This document shows, piece by piece, positions 9,910-21,545 of a stretch of 64,000 bases of DNA. Position 1 is the first letter of the stretch; every line of letters starts with the position of its first letter. The stretch lies in assembly GCA_030247885.1 (NCBI GenBank), contig JAPDRO010000005.1:1240001-1304000 (forward strand), read 5' to 3'. The notes under the pieces were generated by a model. It did no database searches. It was not told the DNA's origin and saw only the letters and a list, made by a program, of their open reading frames with translations. A program made the position numbers and the translations under genes. The DNA comes from Taxawa tesnikishii (nom. ined.) (lineage: Eukaryota > Ascomycota > Dothideomycetes > Dothideales).

Positions 9910-12900
9910 TCACGAGAAGAAGTACTTACTCTCCTTCAACCTCTTAACATCGAACGAGCCCTTCTCCGGCACAGGCGGGAACTCAATTGGGAGCCAGACA
10001 AACACCTTCTTTATCGCCTGGTGCTTCTTGATCTTCTTCTTCGGCGATGCGATCTCCATCGGGTCTGCGTAATCACCCTTGGCCGCGAACTCGTTGTCGT
10101 CATCGACAGCATCGCTGGCAACAACGTCTCCATCGTCGGCCTCGGTGTTCGTTTCCTCGACGTCGGAGTACTCGACGTCAACTTCCTCATCTTGCATCTC
10201 AACGTCGTCCTCAAGTACGGGGTCAACGAGGCCCTTGGCGTTGGCGTCTTCGAGGGCAGCAGCGTTCGGGTCTTCGGGGATCTCACCCAACTGTGCGTCC
10301 GTGATCTCCTTTGGTACCGCGAGGTCGTTTCCCGTTGCCTCGGCCGCGAAGATGCTTCCCGGCGTCACCATGTTCCTTCCCCTCTCCTGCTCCTCCGGGT
10401 CCTCGCTCTCGAGGAGTTCGATGCGCTCGACCTCCATCAACAGATCCTGCAGCTGCGGGCTCAAAGTGACAGGGCTAGAGCTGGGCTTTTGCCTCCTGGG
10501 CGAATCCTTCTTGCGCAGTGTGGCTTGACGTTCAGCAATCTTGCGGCCGACGGGCGTGTTGCGGTTGACGCTGGCCAGGTACATACTCTCCTTGTGTCTG
10601 GCAACGAACTCCTGCCGTAGGCGGCCGACAATGTCTTCACTGTGCATGTCGACGAAGGCGTCACGGAGTATGACGCTCAGACGATCGACGTCGCAAGCGT
10701 GCGTCCAGAAGGAATCATGAATAGAAGCGAACGCCATGCCGGTTTCGTCACAACGCAGCGCTGACAGCATCATGTGGGTCGAGTCGAGTGAGTGGATGAA
10801 GTTGGGTGGGAAACCCTGAAGTTGCTTGCGCTTACTGACAGGATCCCAGGCTTGCGGTTCCATGAGCGCGATGCCCTGAAGGTTGGTTTTGACAGTAGCG
10901 CGCTTGGGGCTGCGGTATGGTTGCACGACGGGAAGACGAAGAGGGGTGGTCCAGATCACGGAAGACTTAAAGAGGGGCTTGGCCTCTACTTTCTTCTCGT
11001 TCCTGGCTCTGCGACCTCTGCCATCTTCTTTTCTCCGGTACCCGGCAACAGTCCTCTGCAGTTCCTCGATCTGTTCAGGCGTCACGCATGTAGAGATACG
11101 GTCGGCGCACTCTCCAAGCCAGCGTTGAATAGCCTGCGCACCCGTGAACATCTCTCCCAGAGACTTGAAAATCTTCTGTGCGATGTACGCGGCCATGACG
11201 CTATGATTGATTGGGTCACTGCGACGAACGTCGGGAAAGATGTCCTCCAGCTGAGTCTGGACCTGCTCCTTTGCACCGTAGTACGTCACACCGTAGACGT
11301 TGGTCATGACTGGCTGCTTAACGACTTTCCTGGTGATGTTGCCCTGAAGGATCTTGGCGATGGGGTTTCCAGCCTCGACATCTTTGTCAACTTCCGCCTT
11401 TACTGCATCGGAAACAGCGCTGTAAACGTCCGACGGGCGATCGGAAGGTTCCAGGTTAACTTGACGTGCACCAATGGGGTCGCCTCCGAGTGCCGCATAG
11501 TGCTGGAGGCCGTTGCAAGTACCATCCTGATGAACCGGAAGCTGCGAAACAAACTTGGTAGGATCAGGAGAGTCCAAGGCCTTCTTCAACTCGATACATG
11601 TGGCAAGGGTCTGCCAGGCATCCTCGGACTGTAGCCACCATCGGTTTCCATTCAGAGGGTTGGTCGCGGAATCATAGATATCGGCGATGTGTTCGTCGGC
11701 AAACTCCTCACGCTCCTTCAAGCTAGCTTTGTCGTAACCGAACACGTTCGCCAGGTGAATCTTGAGCCATCGAAGTCCCTGTACGCCAAGTTCCTTACCC
11801 TGCGCAAACTTCATTAGTCCACGGGCATTGTCCGCACCCATGTGGTTGAGGTATGGCGGGATCGGATAAGCGCGTCCTCGGAAGTCAATGTTGTGCGGGA
11901 AGTAGAGTGTCTCCTTGTAAAAGGCGCGAGCGACCTCCATCTGGAAGTTCTGGAAGCATCGCTTCGAATGTAATCCTTTCCTGACGTTTTCGGCATCCTG
12001 CACGTCTCCCAACCACCTCCGCCTGGCGTCGGTGTCTGCCGAGTCCGGCTCGGGCGGAAGCTCACTCTTTGGGTGTAGTGGTGCGAAATTTGCGATCTCC
12101 TCGCCAGAGTTCCAGGCTTCCACTTGCACCTTGAAGACGTCCTCGTTAATCACCCAGGGAAGCTTGCTGAGCACGTTGATCGCTGCAAAGACCTGTTCCA
12201 TATCACCTCTGGCGGTAGCAGCAAGAGCATAGTCCCTAGGTGTCGAATCTGAAGGCGGGTATCTGATGAAGTTATTCGAGTAGTTGTAATAGCCACCCTT
12301 GGCGAAGCCTGTCCAGGGCAGGGGTTCGGTGACCATAGGCAGCTTCTTAGCGATCAGTCCACCCACCGGCTCACGGAAAATCTTCTCCAGAAGAGCCTCG
12401 TTAGGTACCAGATAGCCTTGCCTTTTGCCGTTTTCGTACTTGAACTTGTGGAAAAACGCCGGCTGTAGAGCCGTCACGGTTTCTTGTGTCCGAGCGGCAA
12501 CCCTCGATACCGGAATCTTTGCCGTGTCCATAAGTCTCGATAGCAGCATTGCGGAGAGCTTGACCCTGACCAACGATGGCCAGTCGAGCTCATTGGCTGC
12601 TATATCGACGCTGTTTCTCCTTTTTTAACCGGGAGACGCGCCCGCCTGGCGAAAGCGCGGAATGGCGATTTGCTCTTCCGAGACTCTGCAAGGGTTGTCT
12701 TTCGGACGACTTCCGCGTTCGCTTCATCTTGAAGAGCTTTTCCGAGAAGGGCCGTGAGGTTAGAAATCTTGAGGTCTGGCGCGTGGTACTTGTTGTCGTC
12801 CCACGACTTGCCTCTTGAGAGACTGGTCAGAACGAAGATGATCGTGGTAGCCGCGATAGTCTCCAACTGTATGGATTCCATGTGGGCACCATAGATTGTT

Positions 12901-14228
12901 CGATCATCAAGCTTTCCATATTGAAGGGGTTTTCCAAGCTGTTGCGCACTTCCCTCAATTCCTCCCGTAAAGCTGGTAGCAAAGCCGAGTACCATTCCCA
13001 CATAAGAGCACCTAGCGGTCTACTCTGCAGGGCAGAATCGATACCGACGCGCCGTAGCTGCTCATCCTCCAGCTTCCATCGCCGTGTTGCCGCCTCCCCA
13101 GACAGTTCCTCGATCAAACGCTGACGCTCAATGTTCAGTTGCTTCCTCGTCTCGGAGTCTAGATCGACCTCCACTTCCTTATGCTTCTCTTCAATCGAAC
13201 TCAACGTCTGCTTCAAGGTCTCCAGACCAAGCCCCTCTGATCCGTAGCAAGTATTTGTGGTATGTCACTCTCTCTAAGCAGTGGGGACGTCTCTTCGGCA
13301 GCGGACTCTTGAGTTGCCATGTTCGCCTTCTCTTCCTCAGATGTGTAGAACTCTGAGCTGATTTGTCCAAGTGTGGTGAATTCCTCGTCATCATACTCGG
13401 TCGAATAGAGCACCTCGTCATAAATCTCCTCACCGGAATTCTCAGCCATATCCAAGTAGCGGTTGACGGCGCGGTCTCGTTTCGGTCCGGACAGCGACTC
13501 CAGAGTAGCGCGTATCATCGAGACGTATGCCCTTGCGTCCGGCTGGACATTCTTGTCTAAAATCTCCAAGTCAAACCATCCCTGCATTTGATCAAAAGTC
13601 TGGACCTTCTCGGCTTTCGTGGGGAGAGCCTTGAGCATCCGTAACCGCTCTTCAAGATATACTCCGTGAGCGTGGCAGGCCTCGGGAGAATGTGACCCGG
13701 TCTCTTCCAATATCTTGGCTATGATTGCCTCAGCGCGGGAGATGCGCTGCACTCGCAAACACGTGTGTAGATTTTGCAGGAGATCGCTGACGGTGCCTCC
13801 AATACCATGTTTCATCAAAGACGCAGTGTTTCTAGCCCTGAACAGTTGGCTAAGAATCATTGGACGTTGCGGGGCTTGATGGCGTATAGAGGGTTGGTCG
13901 AGGTAGACTTTGTCGAACCAGAATTGTAGTCCCAGCGTAGCTTGGGAGCGTTCGAGTCATGACGGCCTTGGTACGAGTGCTGCGACGCATTTGACGCTGT
14001 ATGAGGCTCGGAGGTGGTCGCGAGCTGCCTAGACTGACTGTGGTCTGGGTATTGTTGCGGTCTTTGCTGAGTGGCATACGGCAGAGATTGGGGCGCTACC
14101 GGGGCTCGCGTGGAGCTCCATTGTAGCTGTGCCGGAGCGAGAAATGGTAGGTATAACGGATCGAAGGACGCGGCGATGTGTCGAGTTAGATGACGCCGTT
14201 GCTTGCGCGCGGCAGCTCGTGCGAGCAT
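9910..14228 (-). CDS. RPO41: Mitochondrial DNA-directed RNA polymerase (Rpo41, T7-like)
   Basis: Single-subunit polymerase that transcribes mitochondrial DNA. It is intronless, about 1440 aa, with its ATG at 14226-14228. The N-terminus (RAAARKQRRHLTRH) is basic and free of acidic residues, as expected of a mitochondrial presequence. The N-terminal domain is helical and repeat-like. Polymerase motifs run in order: DFRGRAYP (about 780), HQDGTCNGLQHYAALGGD (about 896), PPNFIHSLDSTHMML (about 1142) and HDSFWTHACDVD (about 1169). The protein ends in KYFFS, matching the conserved aromatic C-terminus of T7-like polymerases. An acidic low-complexity insertion (roughly 1310-1400) precedes that end. 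Four frame changes lie at homopolymers (+ strand): G4 13871-13874, C4 13232-13235, G4 12926-12929 and T6 12621-12626. One base added to each gives an exact multiple of three. Identity is secure. Confidence 0.96.
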
Positions 14229-14724
14229 GACAATGTCGGTATGAAGGAGAGACGGGAATAGATTATTAGAGGATTAGCGGAGAGGAAAGGCGCAAAAAGG
14301 AGAAGGAACGCTGCAAATGCGACAAGGGGCGAACGGAGTGGTGCAGAATATGAGATCGAAAGAGCTGCCACAAAATCTATGGAACGTTCCCAGAGCAGGG
14401 GCTTCCGCTTCGAACGCTACGCCGTGGAAGATTCTTGGCACGGGGCAAACCCTTATTAGCTTCCATGATCCATGCGCTAGTGAGTTTATCTCGAGATGAA
14501 GCACGCGAGCGGCGAACATATCTTATGGTAACGCACTGCTAGACAGCATCTTTTGGCGTGCTAATTAGAGAGAAGACAAGACGCAAGGAACAACCTTGAC
14601 CTCGTTCTGTCATTCGTAAAGCCAGTCCACTGTAGCGCCCAAACGCTCTCGCTAGGTAACCCATAAACCGACAATCCCAAGCCACGCTGCTATGCATATG
14701 GTACAGCCGCCCTAAGGCAGTGCT
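14229..14724. other. Intergenic
   Basis: Spacer between the polymerase promoter and the 3' end of the Clr2 gene. Nothing further was recognised. Confidence 0.45.
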
Positions 14725-16841
14725 TCAATAGTAGGGTTGTCCATGATTACCTTGGGAATTGTACTGCTGTCCAAACTCTGGCATCTCGTCGTCGAGGTTC
14801 ATGAAATCGTCAACACGCAGTGCTCCATCATCCACCCCATTTCCGAAACCCGCCTCCAGGGCCATGTGCGGATCCTGACCCATCATTGAACTTGGAGGTT
14901 GCGGCTGAGTCTGAGCCTGCTGCTGATGTTGGGTTTGTGGCTGCTGCTGGGCCTGCCTCTGTTGCTGCTCGGTTGCACTCGGAGGGCTCATGCCCTCCAC
15001 AAGCTTAAACGTAGAAACAGCTGTGCCTGCTGCATCTCGTCGTTCTGGAGTGCGTTTGTCAGGCAATGGTGCAGGGACGCCACTCTGACCATGACAGTCT
15101 CCGCGAGAATTCAAAAGCGTTGCGTACTCGCGGAATTCACCCTTCTGCGCATGGGCTGTGTAGTTATCGGCGCCTTCCATAACTGGGAATATTAACGTCG
15201 GTTCGTACCATCGGCCTCTGATATCCTTGATCTCATAGCGCGCTCCGGCTCGGACGAGTTTCCAGTAGCTTGCTGCCTGTCTTGCTCGGATCGTGAATTC
15301 ATTTCGTCGTCGAATGTCTTCTAACATGCGCTGTGGCACGCGGTCCAAGCCGGGAATTTTGGGTAAGGGTTCGTTGATGTTGTTGTACGGCGCTTCTTGG
15401 GATGCGTAGACATCGCCAGCCAGGTGCAGTATTCTTCTCGTCGGGACACCGTTGAAACTGGACACTTCCGTCCGCTCGACGATCGCATGAAGGACAAGTA
15501 AGAACACGACATTAGATGTCTCTGTTCGCAGACGTGCTACATCTCCGATCCATAGCTTCTCAGCGCCGAGATAAATTCCCGTCCAGCAGATTTCCTCAAT
15601 GCCTTGTTGTGGTTGCACGCGTACAATGAGATCGAATGGGGTGTATGTCGCGTCCATCTTTTTCGCCGCAAGAATAGCGGCATCGTTTGCAACCATTTCT
15701 GGCGACCCAGAGTATCGGTGCACCAAAGTGCGCCAATCGACGGAATCGTACCACGCAGGCTGCGCTCTAAGCTCAGGGCAGAAGAATTGAGGAACGCTCC
15801 ACGCGAGCCACGGCCTGATGCTTTCATTGGCCGAAACAGAGTGTGACTGCGCTGGGTCATATGGGTGCGAGAGGGGTTGGATGTGGTAGACAGGTGTCAT
15901 GTCTTTCTTCCAGCGACGGAGAATGATGCCCAAGCCCCATGCTTCTGTAGATTTCTGGTACCAGACAAGCTCGCCTTGTCGATACATGAACATGTCGTAA
16001 CGAAGATCGATTTGCTGGTCGACCTTGGTTTGTTTGGGTAGCGGCGAAGCTACTTGAGGTTGTGGTGTGCCTGATGGAGTCTGTTGAGGTGTGCTCACGC
16101 GCTGCGCGGGGTGCAAGGGTAGAGCTGAAGGGAGTCCATCTGCTTAGGATCCTGAGTACTGGTGGGACGCGTGATTTCAACGACCGGTTGTCTAGCCATC
16201 GTTGGAGGCTTGACTTCATCCTTCTTCATCACCGGCTCTGACTTCACCTCCTTCTTCGGGACCGGCGCCGTCTTCTCTTCAAGCTCTTCTGGGCAGCATA
16301 TCCTGCAGGCACAGTTATCTGGATCGCCAGCCTCATCCGTGACCAGCCAAAGAAGGTGAGGGTAGAACTCGACCGGACTCCTAAAGCGCTTTTTACGGCC
16401 CATAGGATGTCCGTAGAGATATGCATCTTGGCGATCATTCCCGCCTCCAGCGTGTGTTTTGGTTGTCTTCACGGTCTTGCCATCTCCTCCTTCCGACTTC
16501 TTTACGTGTTCATACAGACGGTAGTGCTCCGGGAACGCAACCAGCATATATCCTATTTCTCTGGGCTCGTTAGCGTGCCTCTGCGATTGCGCGGCGATGG
16601 ACATGCCTGCGTCTGAGTAGCCAAACTCCCTGGCAAGCATGCCGCCTAACTTCCTTCTCCAGTCGAGATGCTTGGTCTCTTCGATTCCGACTTCTCGGTA
16701 GTAGTCGCTGACGCCATTCTTGTCTGGCTTTTGATCAAGCTGCTCTGGTGTGGGTTGGTTTGCTTCTTTCTTCCGCTTGCTGTTCAGGACCTCCGATTTA
16801 CCGTCTGAACGGCGGACGTAGAGAGGATAGAAGCGCGCCAT
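14725..16841 (-). CDS. clr2: Transcription-silencing protein Clr2-like (SHREC complex)
   Basis: Predicted homologue of fission-yeast Clr2, a subunit of the SHREC nucleosome-remodelling/deacetylase complex of heterochromatin; the role is inferred from the family. About 705 aa, no intron, ATG at 16839-16841. The N-terminal part opens with FYPLYVRRSDGKSE and contains DWRRKLGGMLAREFGYSDAG and GRKKRFRSP. It ends with a Cys-rich patch (NCACRICC), the layout of the Clr2 transcription-silencing domain. The second part (about residues 260-560) carries the C-terminal Clr2 region, including WLAWSVPQFFCPELR. A Gln-rich tract (about 610-645) and an acidic tail follow. One frame change lies at G3 16117-16119 and is explained by one missing base. 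It is divergent from the SNF2/PHD gene at 17845. The assignment rests on remembered family sequence. Confidence 0.78.
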
Positions 16842-17844
16842 GCTCGCGCATGCGCTGGAGAGGGGTGATTGCTATCTCAAGACACGATGGTAACGCTGAG
16901 AATGGGATGAGCCGTGCTGAGCGACAGTATTGAAAGAGAACGTGGACGACCCGTCACAGGGAATTTTCACGTGTTGGAAGGTAGCTTGTACTCTTGCGCC
17001 TCGAGGCTCATCGCGGGCATTCGAGTGCCAAGCCACTAGGTACCTAAATGGCGTGCAGGAACGCGTCCGGGGCTCACATAGATAACGCGTGGCGCCGCAA
17101 AATAATGCCTTGACTTCACGATATCGTTTCTACCGTGTGTTGAGGTTTTACGTAGTAATTTGTACACCAAAATGGATGAGCTACTTCTTCTAGGTCTTTG
17201 GACGTCTATAGTAAGCCTTAGATATCATCGTTCGTCTTGTTATAGTTGTTCCAACAAGGGGTGTTCACGCGGCTTTGCAGCACCCATCTGTTCTTTGCCC
17301 CAAGCCTCGGTCGCGCCGTCCTTCCGCGCCAACTCCAATTGTTCGCCTCATCTTCAAGCCAAGGGAGATACCGCAACCCAGCACTGTTGTTCCTGCATCT
17401 GCTCATTCCTTGTTTTCTCTATTTCTTTTTTCAGTAGAGGGAGACCAGATGAGAACCTGGACTGGCATTGAGAAGAAGCAAAATCAGCCTCAGCGGCCAA
17501 AATCTTGCTCATGTTGTATTGTGGCAGACGGGAGGCACCAGGCAACGGCTTCACCCAAGTGAAGTGAGGTGTAACCCGGTAGACGGCAATCAGCCATCCT
17601 CGAAGCATCTTGCACGAAACACTTACACCCATACATATGCTATAATCGCTGTTCCTTCTCAATCCCTTGCCGCGAGCCAAATCTCACCGGCCGTTTGCTC
17701 AATGCAATGCCGCTACGGATATAGTGCGGATACACAGTCGCAAACGCAGACATCACCAATTTGCATCCAAAGTCTGGGGTCACCTAGATAGGTACATGTT
17801 CGGTTGAAGGGATCACCATCAAACAACTAAGCAAACCTCAAACA
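16842..17844. other. Divergent intergenic region, Clr2 / SNF2-PHD
   Basis: About 1 kb between two divergently transcribed chromatin genes, so it holds both promoters. No ORF here looks coding. Confidence 0.45.
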
Positions 17845-20800
17845 ATGGCAGAAGACGAGAAACCCCTCCTCTCCCCGGGCCGCATGTCCGGAGGGTTGTT
17901 GCTGCTACTATGCCTACGCCCAAGAAGCGCGAGCCCTCTCATTCTGAACTACTAGAACTGTTCAAGGCTACCTCATCGCCGTCTTCCAAGACCAACATGG
18001 ACCGGGATGCACGAAGGCAGCGCGCAAAGCAGCCAGTGACTTATTACATCTCCGACGACACTGACGACGATGACGCCATCAAATCTTCATCTGCCTCTAC
18101 CTTTGGCTCACCGGCTTCTGAATCGTCTTCTCACTCGAGTGCGATTGTGGTTGCCCGAAAGATGGACAGCGACGACGAGTTGAACAGACCAACACTCAGG
18201 ATGAAGAGAGGTACGTCTGGCCTGATCTCTTTCTTTCTGTCTCATACCTGATGCTTTTGGCAGTCACGAGCCCAACGAGGCGCCCAACGCCCACCCGCAC
18301 TCTCCCACAGCGCTCTACGAGAGGCCAGGTGCGACCGCAGCAAGAGTCATACCCTCGATCATTGAAGAGAAAGCCAGTCGTCAAGCTCCTAGCTTCCAAC
18401 GCCGCCAGCGATGTGAGCCACGTCAAAGTGAAGCCAGACACGGCACGCAAGTGTGTCCGTCGGGATATTGCCTCTCAGACTAAACCGAAGTGCGACGCGT
18501 TCCTGCTCGAGAACAAGGATTACTTCATTCCTTTGCTCCCCGCGAACAATTACGTTGCAAAGCTGGCCGAATCCTCAGATGGACTGCAGCTCTTGACAGT
18601 TCCACACAAACCCATCCAGACCCAACCACAAGGCATTAAGGCCACAATGAAATCGTATCAACTCGAGGGTCTTTCGTTCCTGGTACATATGTACAACAAT
18701 GGCATGTCCGCTATTCTTGGAGATGAGATGGGCCTTGGAAAGACGCTACAGACGCTCTCATTGTTTCAATACTTGGAGGAAACCCATCCTTCGCTTGGAG
18801 AGCCCCGGCCTTTCCTTGTTGTCTGTCCGATGAGCGTTCTTAGCTCCTGGGTGGCTGAAGCACGAAAGTGGGCCCCAAAACTTAGAGTGCTTCGGTACCA
18901 TGGACCTAGAACTGAGAGAGATCGCCTCAAGCTTCTCGCGGTGGGGAAGATTGACCAGTACGGCAATACGCTCGCAGGCCAATCTAAGAAACGCAAGGAG
19001 AAGCGAGAATCACGCGGAGTACCTGTAGTTGACTTGGACGACGATGACGAGCGCAGTGGAACGTTCGACCTGGTGATCACCACCTATGAGACCTTCGTTG
19101 CTGAAAAGGGCTGGTTTTCCAAAGTGTTCGTATGGCGTTACTGTGTGCTTGACGAAGGCCATAAGATCAAGAACGACGAGTCCAAGGTCGCACATGCTCT
19201 GCAGTCGCTGCGAGCCGAGCACCGCCTGTTGCTGACGGGTACGCCACTGCAAAACAACCTCCGCGAGATGTGGTCCTTGCTTCATTGGCTCTACCCCGAC
19301 GTCTTCACTGAGAAGACCTCGGGCATGTTCAAAGACGCTTTCGACCTTAGCAGAGGAAAAGTGTCAACGAAATTCATGGACGATGCCCGGCACTTGCTTG
19401 AACTCGTTATGCTTCGTCGCATGAAGAACAGCCCCAGCGTGAACCTTGGCTTGCCGCCCAAGGAGGAAGTTCTGCTTTATGTACCCCTTACGCCGATACA
19501 ACGGGAGTGGTATGTGCGACTCTTGACAAAAGCCGGCAACTCCTGCTTGGAAGCAATTTTCAAGGACACCAGAAGCAAGGAACAACAAGCACTGGTGGAG
19601 GATCATGAAGAAGATCGAGACCTGGCCGTTCAGGAGCAAGCCGTTGACAAGCAAGATGATTGGGCGGAGAGCCGTGAAATCATGCGGCAAGCCATTGAGA
19701 GTGAACAGTCAGACGATAAGAGCAGCCATGCCTGGAAAAGGTTGATGAACCTCGTCCTTCAGCTTCGGAAGTGCTGCGTTCATCCTTATGCTTTGAAAGC
19801 GGCTGCTCCCAATCCTTACTACCTGGGAGATCACGTTACAAAGGCCTCCGGAAAGTTCATTGTCCTCGAAAAGCTGGTCAACGAACTTGTTCTCAAGCAG
19901 GGCAAGAGAATTCTTATCTTCTCTGGGTTGATGGAGGTTCTCAATTGCTGCGAAGATTTGCTCGCGCTAAAGGGTGCTAATACCAGCGGAGGTTCCTTCA
20001 AATACCTGCGCTTGGACGGAAGTACTGAGCGAGCAAGACGCAATCTGGCAATCAGATTGTTTAATCAGCCAGGCTCGGATTATAAGGTCATGCTCATCTC
20101 CACCAGAGCCGGAGGTCTTGGCATCAACTGCCAAGCGGCAAGCGAGATAGTTTTCATGGACGAAGACTGGAATCCACAGATCACTCTCCAAGCCGAAGCA
20201 CGTTCACACCGTATTGGACAAACACAGAAGGTCACGGTTTACAAGCTATGTACGCAGGGAACCGTCGAAGAGCAGATGATGGGCCGGATCCGAAAGAAGC
20301 TCTATCTGTCCACCAAGATCATCGAATCTATGCGCAACATACACTCTATGGAAGGCAAGTCATCCAAGAAGCGGAAATCGACTAGAACGGGCACTGAGGA
20401 TGACACGCCGCACTTGGGGAAGAGCGAACTAATGTCACTTGTTCGGCGAGGCGCCAGTACGCTTACTCATCCCGAGGTGGACGTGAACGAGATGCTCGAA
20501 TGGGACTGGGAGACTGCTTTGGAGAACTGCAAGGACCGAGCCTTGGATCCCCGTGTGGCAGACTCTTCCGCAGACTCCACCGCCGTCGACGAGCAAGCTT
20601 GGCTCGCCAAGATGGAGCGGGTTGAGACTGAAGTTTTCAAGGGCGCCAGATATCAGCGTAACCTGAACGATACAGAGGCAGCTGCAGAAATTCTGAACCG
20701 TCAGGATCGCCGTGTGGGCAAGAGCACCACTGTCATGGTTGACGGTTTCGCAATTAATAAAGAGTCAATGAGCTGTGCCGACTGGGAAGCCGTTCCCACC

Positions 20801-21545
20801 ATGGCCGGCAAGGATCCACGTCTCGCCGAGCCAAAGCGCGAGAAACCACCTCCGATCAACCATCAAGACCGCTGCCAAGTTTGTTACGACGGGGAGAAGT
20901 GGCCTTTGCTCCAGTTGTCCGCGCGTCTATCACGTCAACTGTCTAGATCCGGACTTCAGGGCCCGAGCTAAGAGCAAGGTTTCATTCTACTGTCCGCAGC
21001 ATCAATGCTTCGACTGTGAGAAGAAGACCGTAGACGCTGGTGGAATGATCTACCGCTGTCGCTGGTGCGAGAAGGGTTTCTGCGAGGATTGCCTTGATTG
21101 GGACAGCACTCGCCTCGTCGGCGAGACGCTCAAGGAGTACGAGCTCCTCGACTACAGCGCCAGATCGCAAGCTTGGTACATCGAGTGTCCCTCATGCATT
21201 CAGAGCTACACTCATGATGACGGGTTCCGGCAACTGATCGACGAGTCGCGTGCGGAAGTGGAGGCTCTGTATGAGCAGGCCCTACCCGCTGCTCAGAACA
21301 AGGACAAGTCGAGGAATATTCATGTGACGCCCCTGCCTCATGGCCACCCGGACCTGGACGCGGTGTCGATGACTGAGGCCACGACTGTCGAAGTCTCCGG
21401 TGTGAGTACGCCAAAGATCGAGGATGAAGGACCACCGGTAAAGAAGCGCAACAGTGGCAAGGTCAGGAGTTCGATCAAGGATCCGTTCGCTGCCTTCCTG
21501 GCCAGTGGAGACTTTGATGTCAAGGCGGGAGCAGAGTGGCGCTGA
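17845..21545 (+). CDS. SNF2-family chromatin remodelling ATPase with C-terminal PHD finger
   Basis: ATP-dependent remodeller with an ISWI/SNF2-like motor. Exons 17845-18210 and 18264-21545 give about 1216 aa. The intron has a GTACGT donor and an acctgat branch. Starting at 17845 (MAEDEKPLLSPGR) requires one base added at G3 17893-17895. Without it the first ATG in the main frame is at 17910. Walker A is DEMGLGKT (about 275). The DEAD-box equivalent is DEGHKIKN (about 417) and motif VI is SHRIGQTQK (about 768). From about 992 a Cys-rich module begins with CQVC, then CSSCPRVYH, then CPQHQCFDC and CRWCEKGFCEDCLDW. That is a PHD finger followed by a second zinc module like the C5HCH domain of NSD proteins. 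Within the PHD the frame breaks at T3 20905-20907, where two bases appear to be missing (or one extra). The motor is certain; the subfamily is not assigned. Confidence 0.88.

Noticed and set aside
9856-10620. 254-codon ORF on the + strand
   Set aside because: It is exactly antisense to the C-terminal coding region of the mitochondrial RNA polymerase and consists of valine/leucine-rich mirror sequence.
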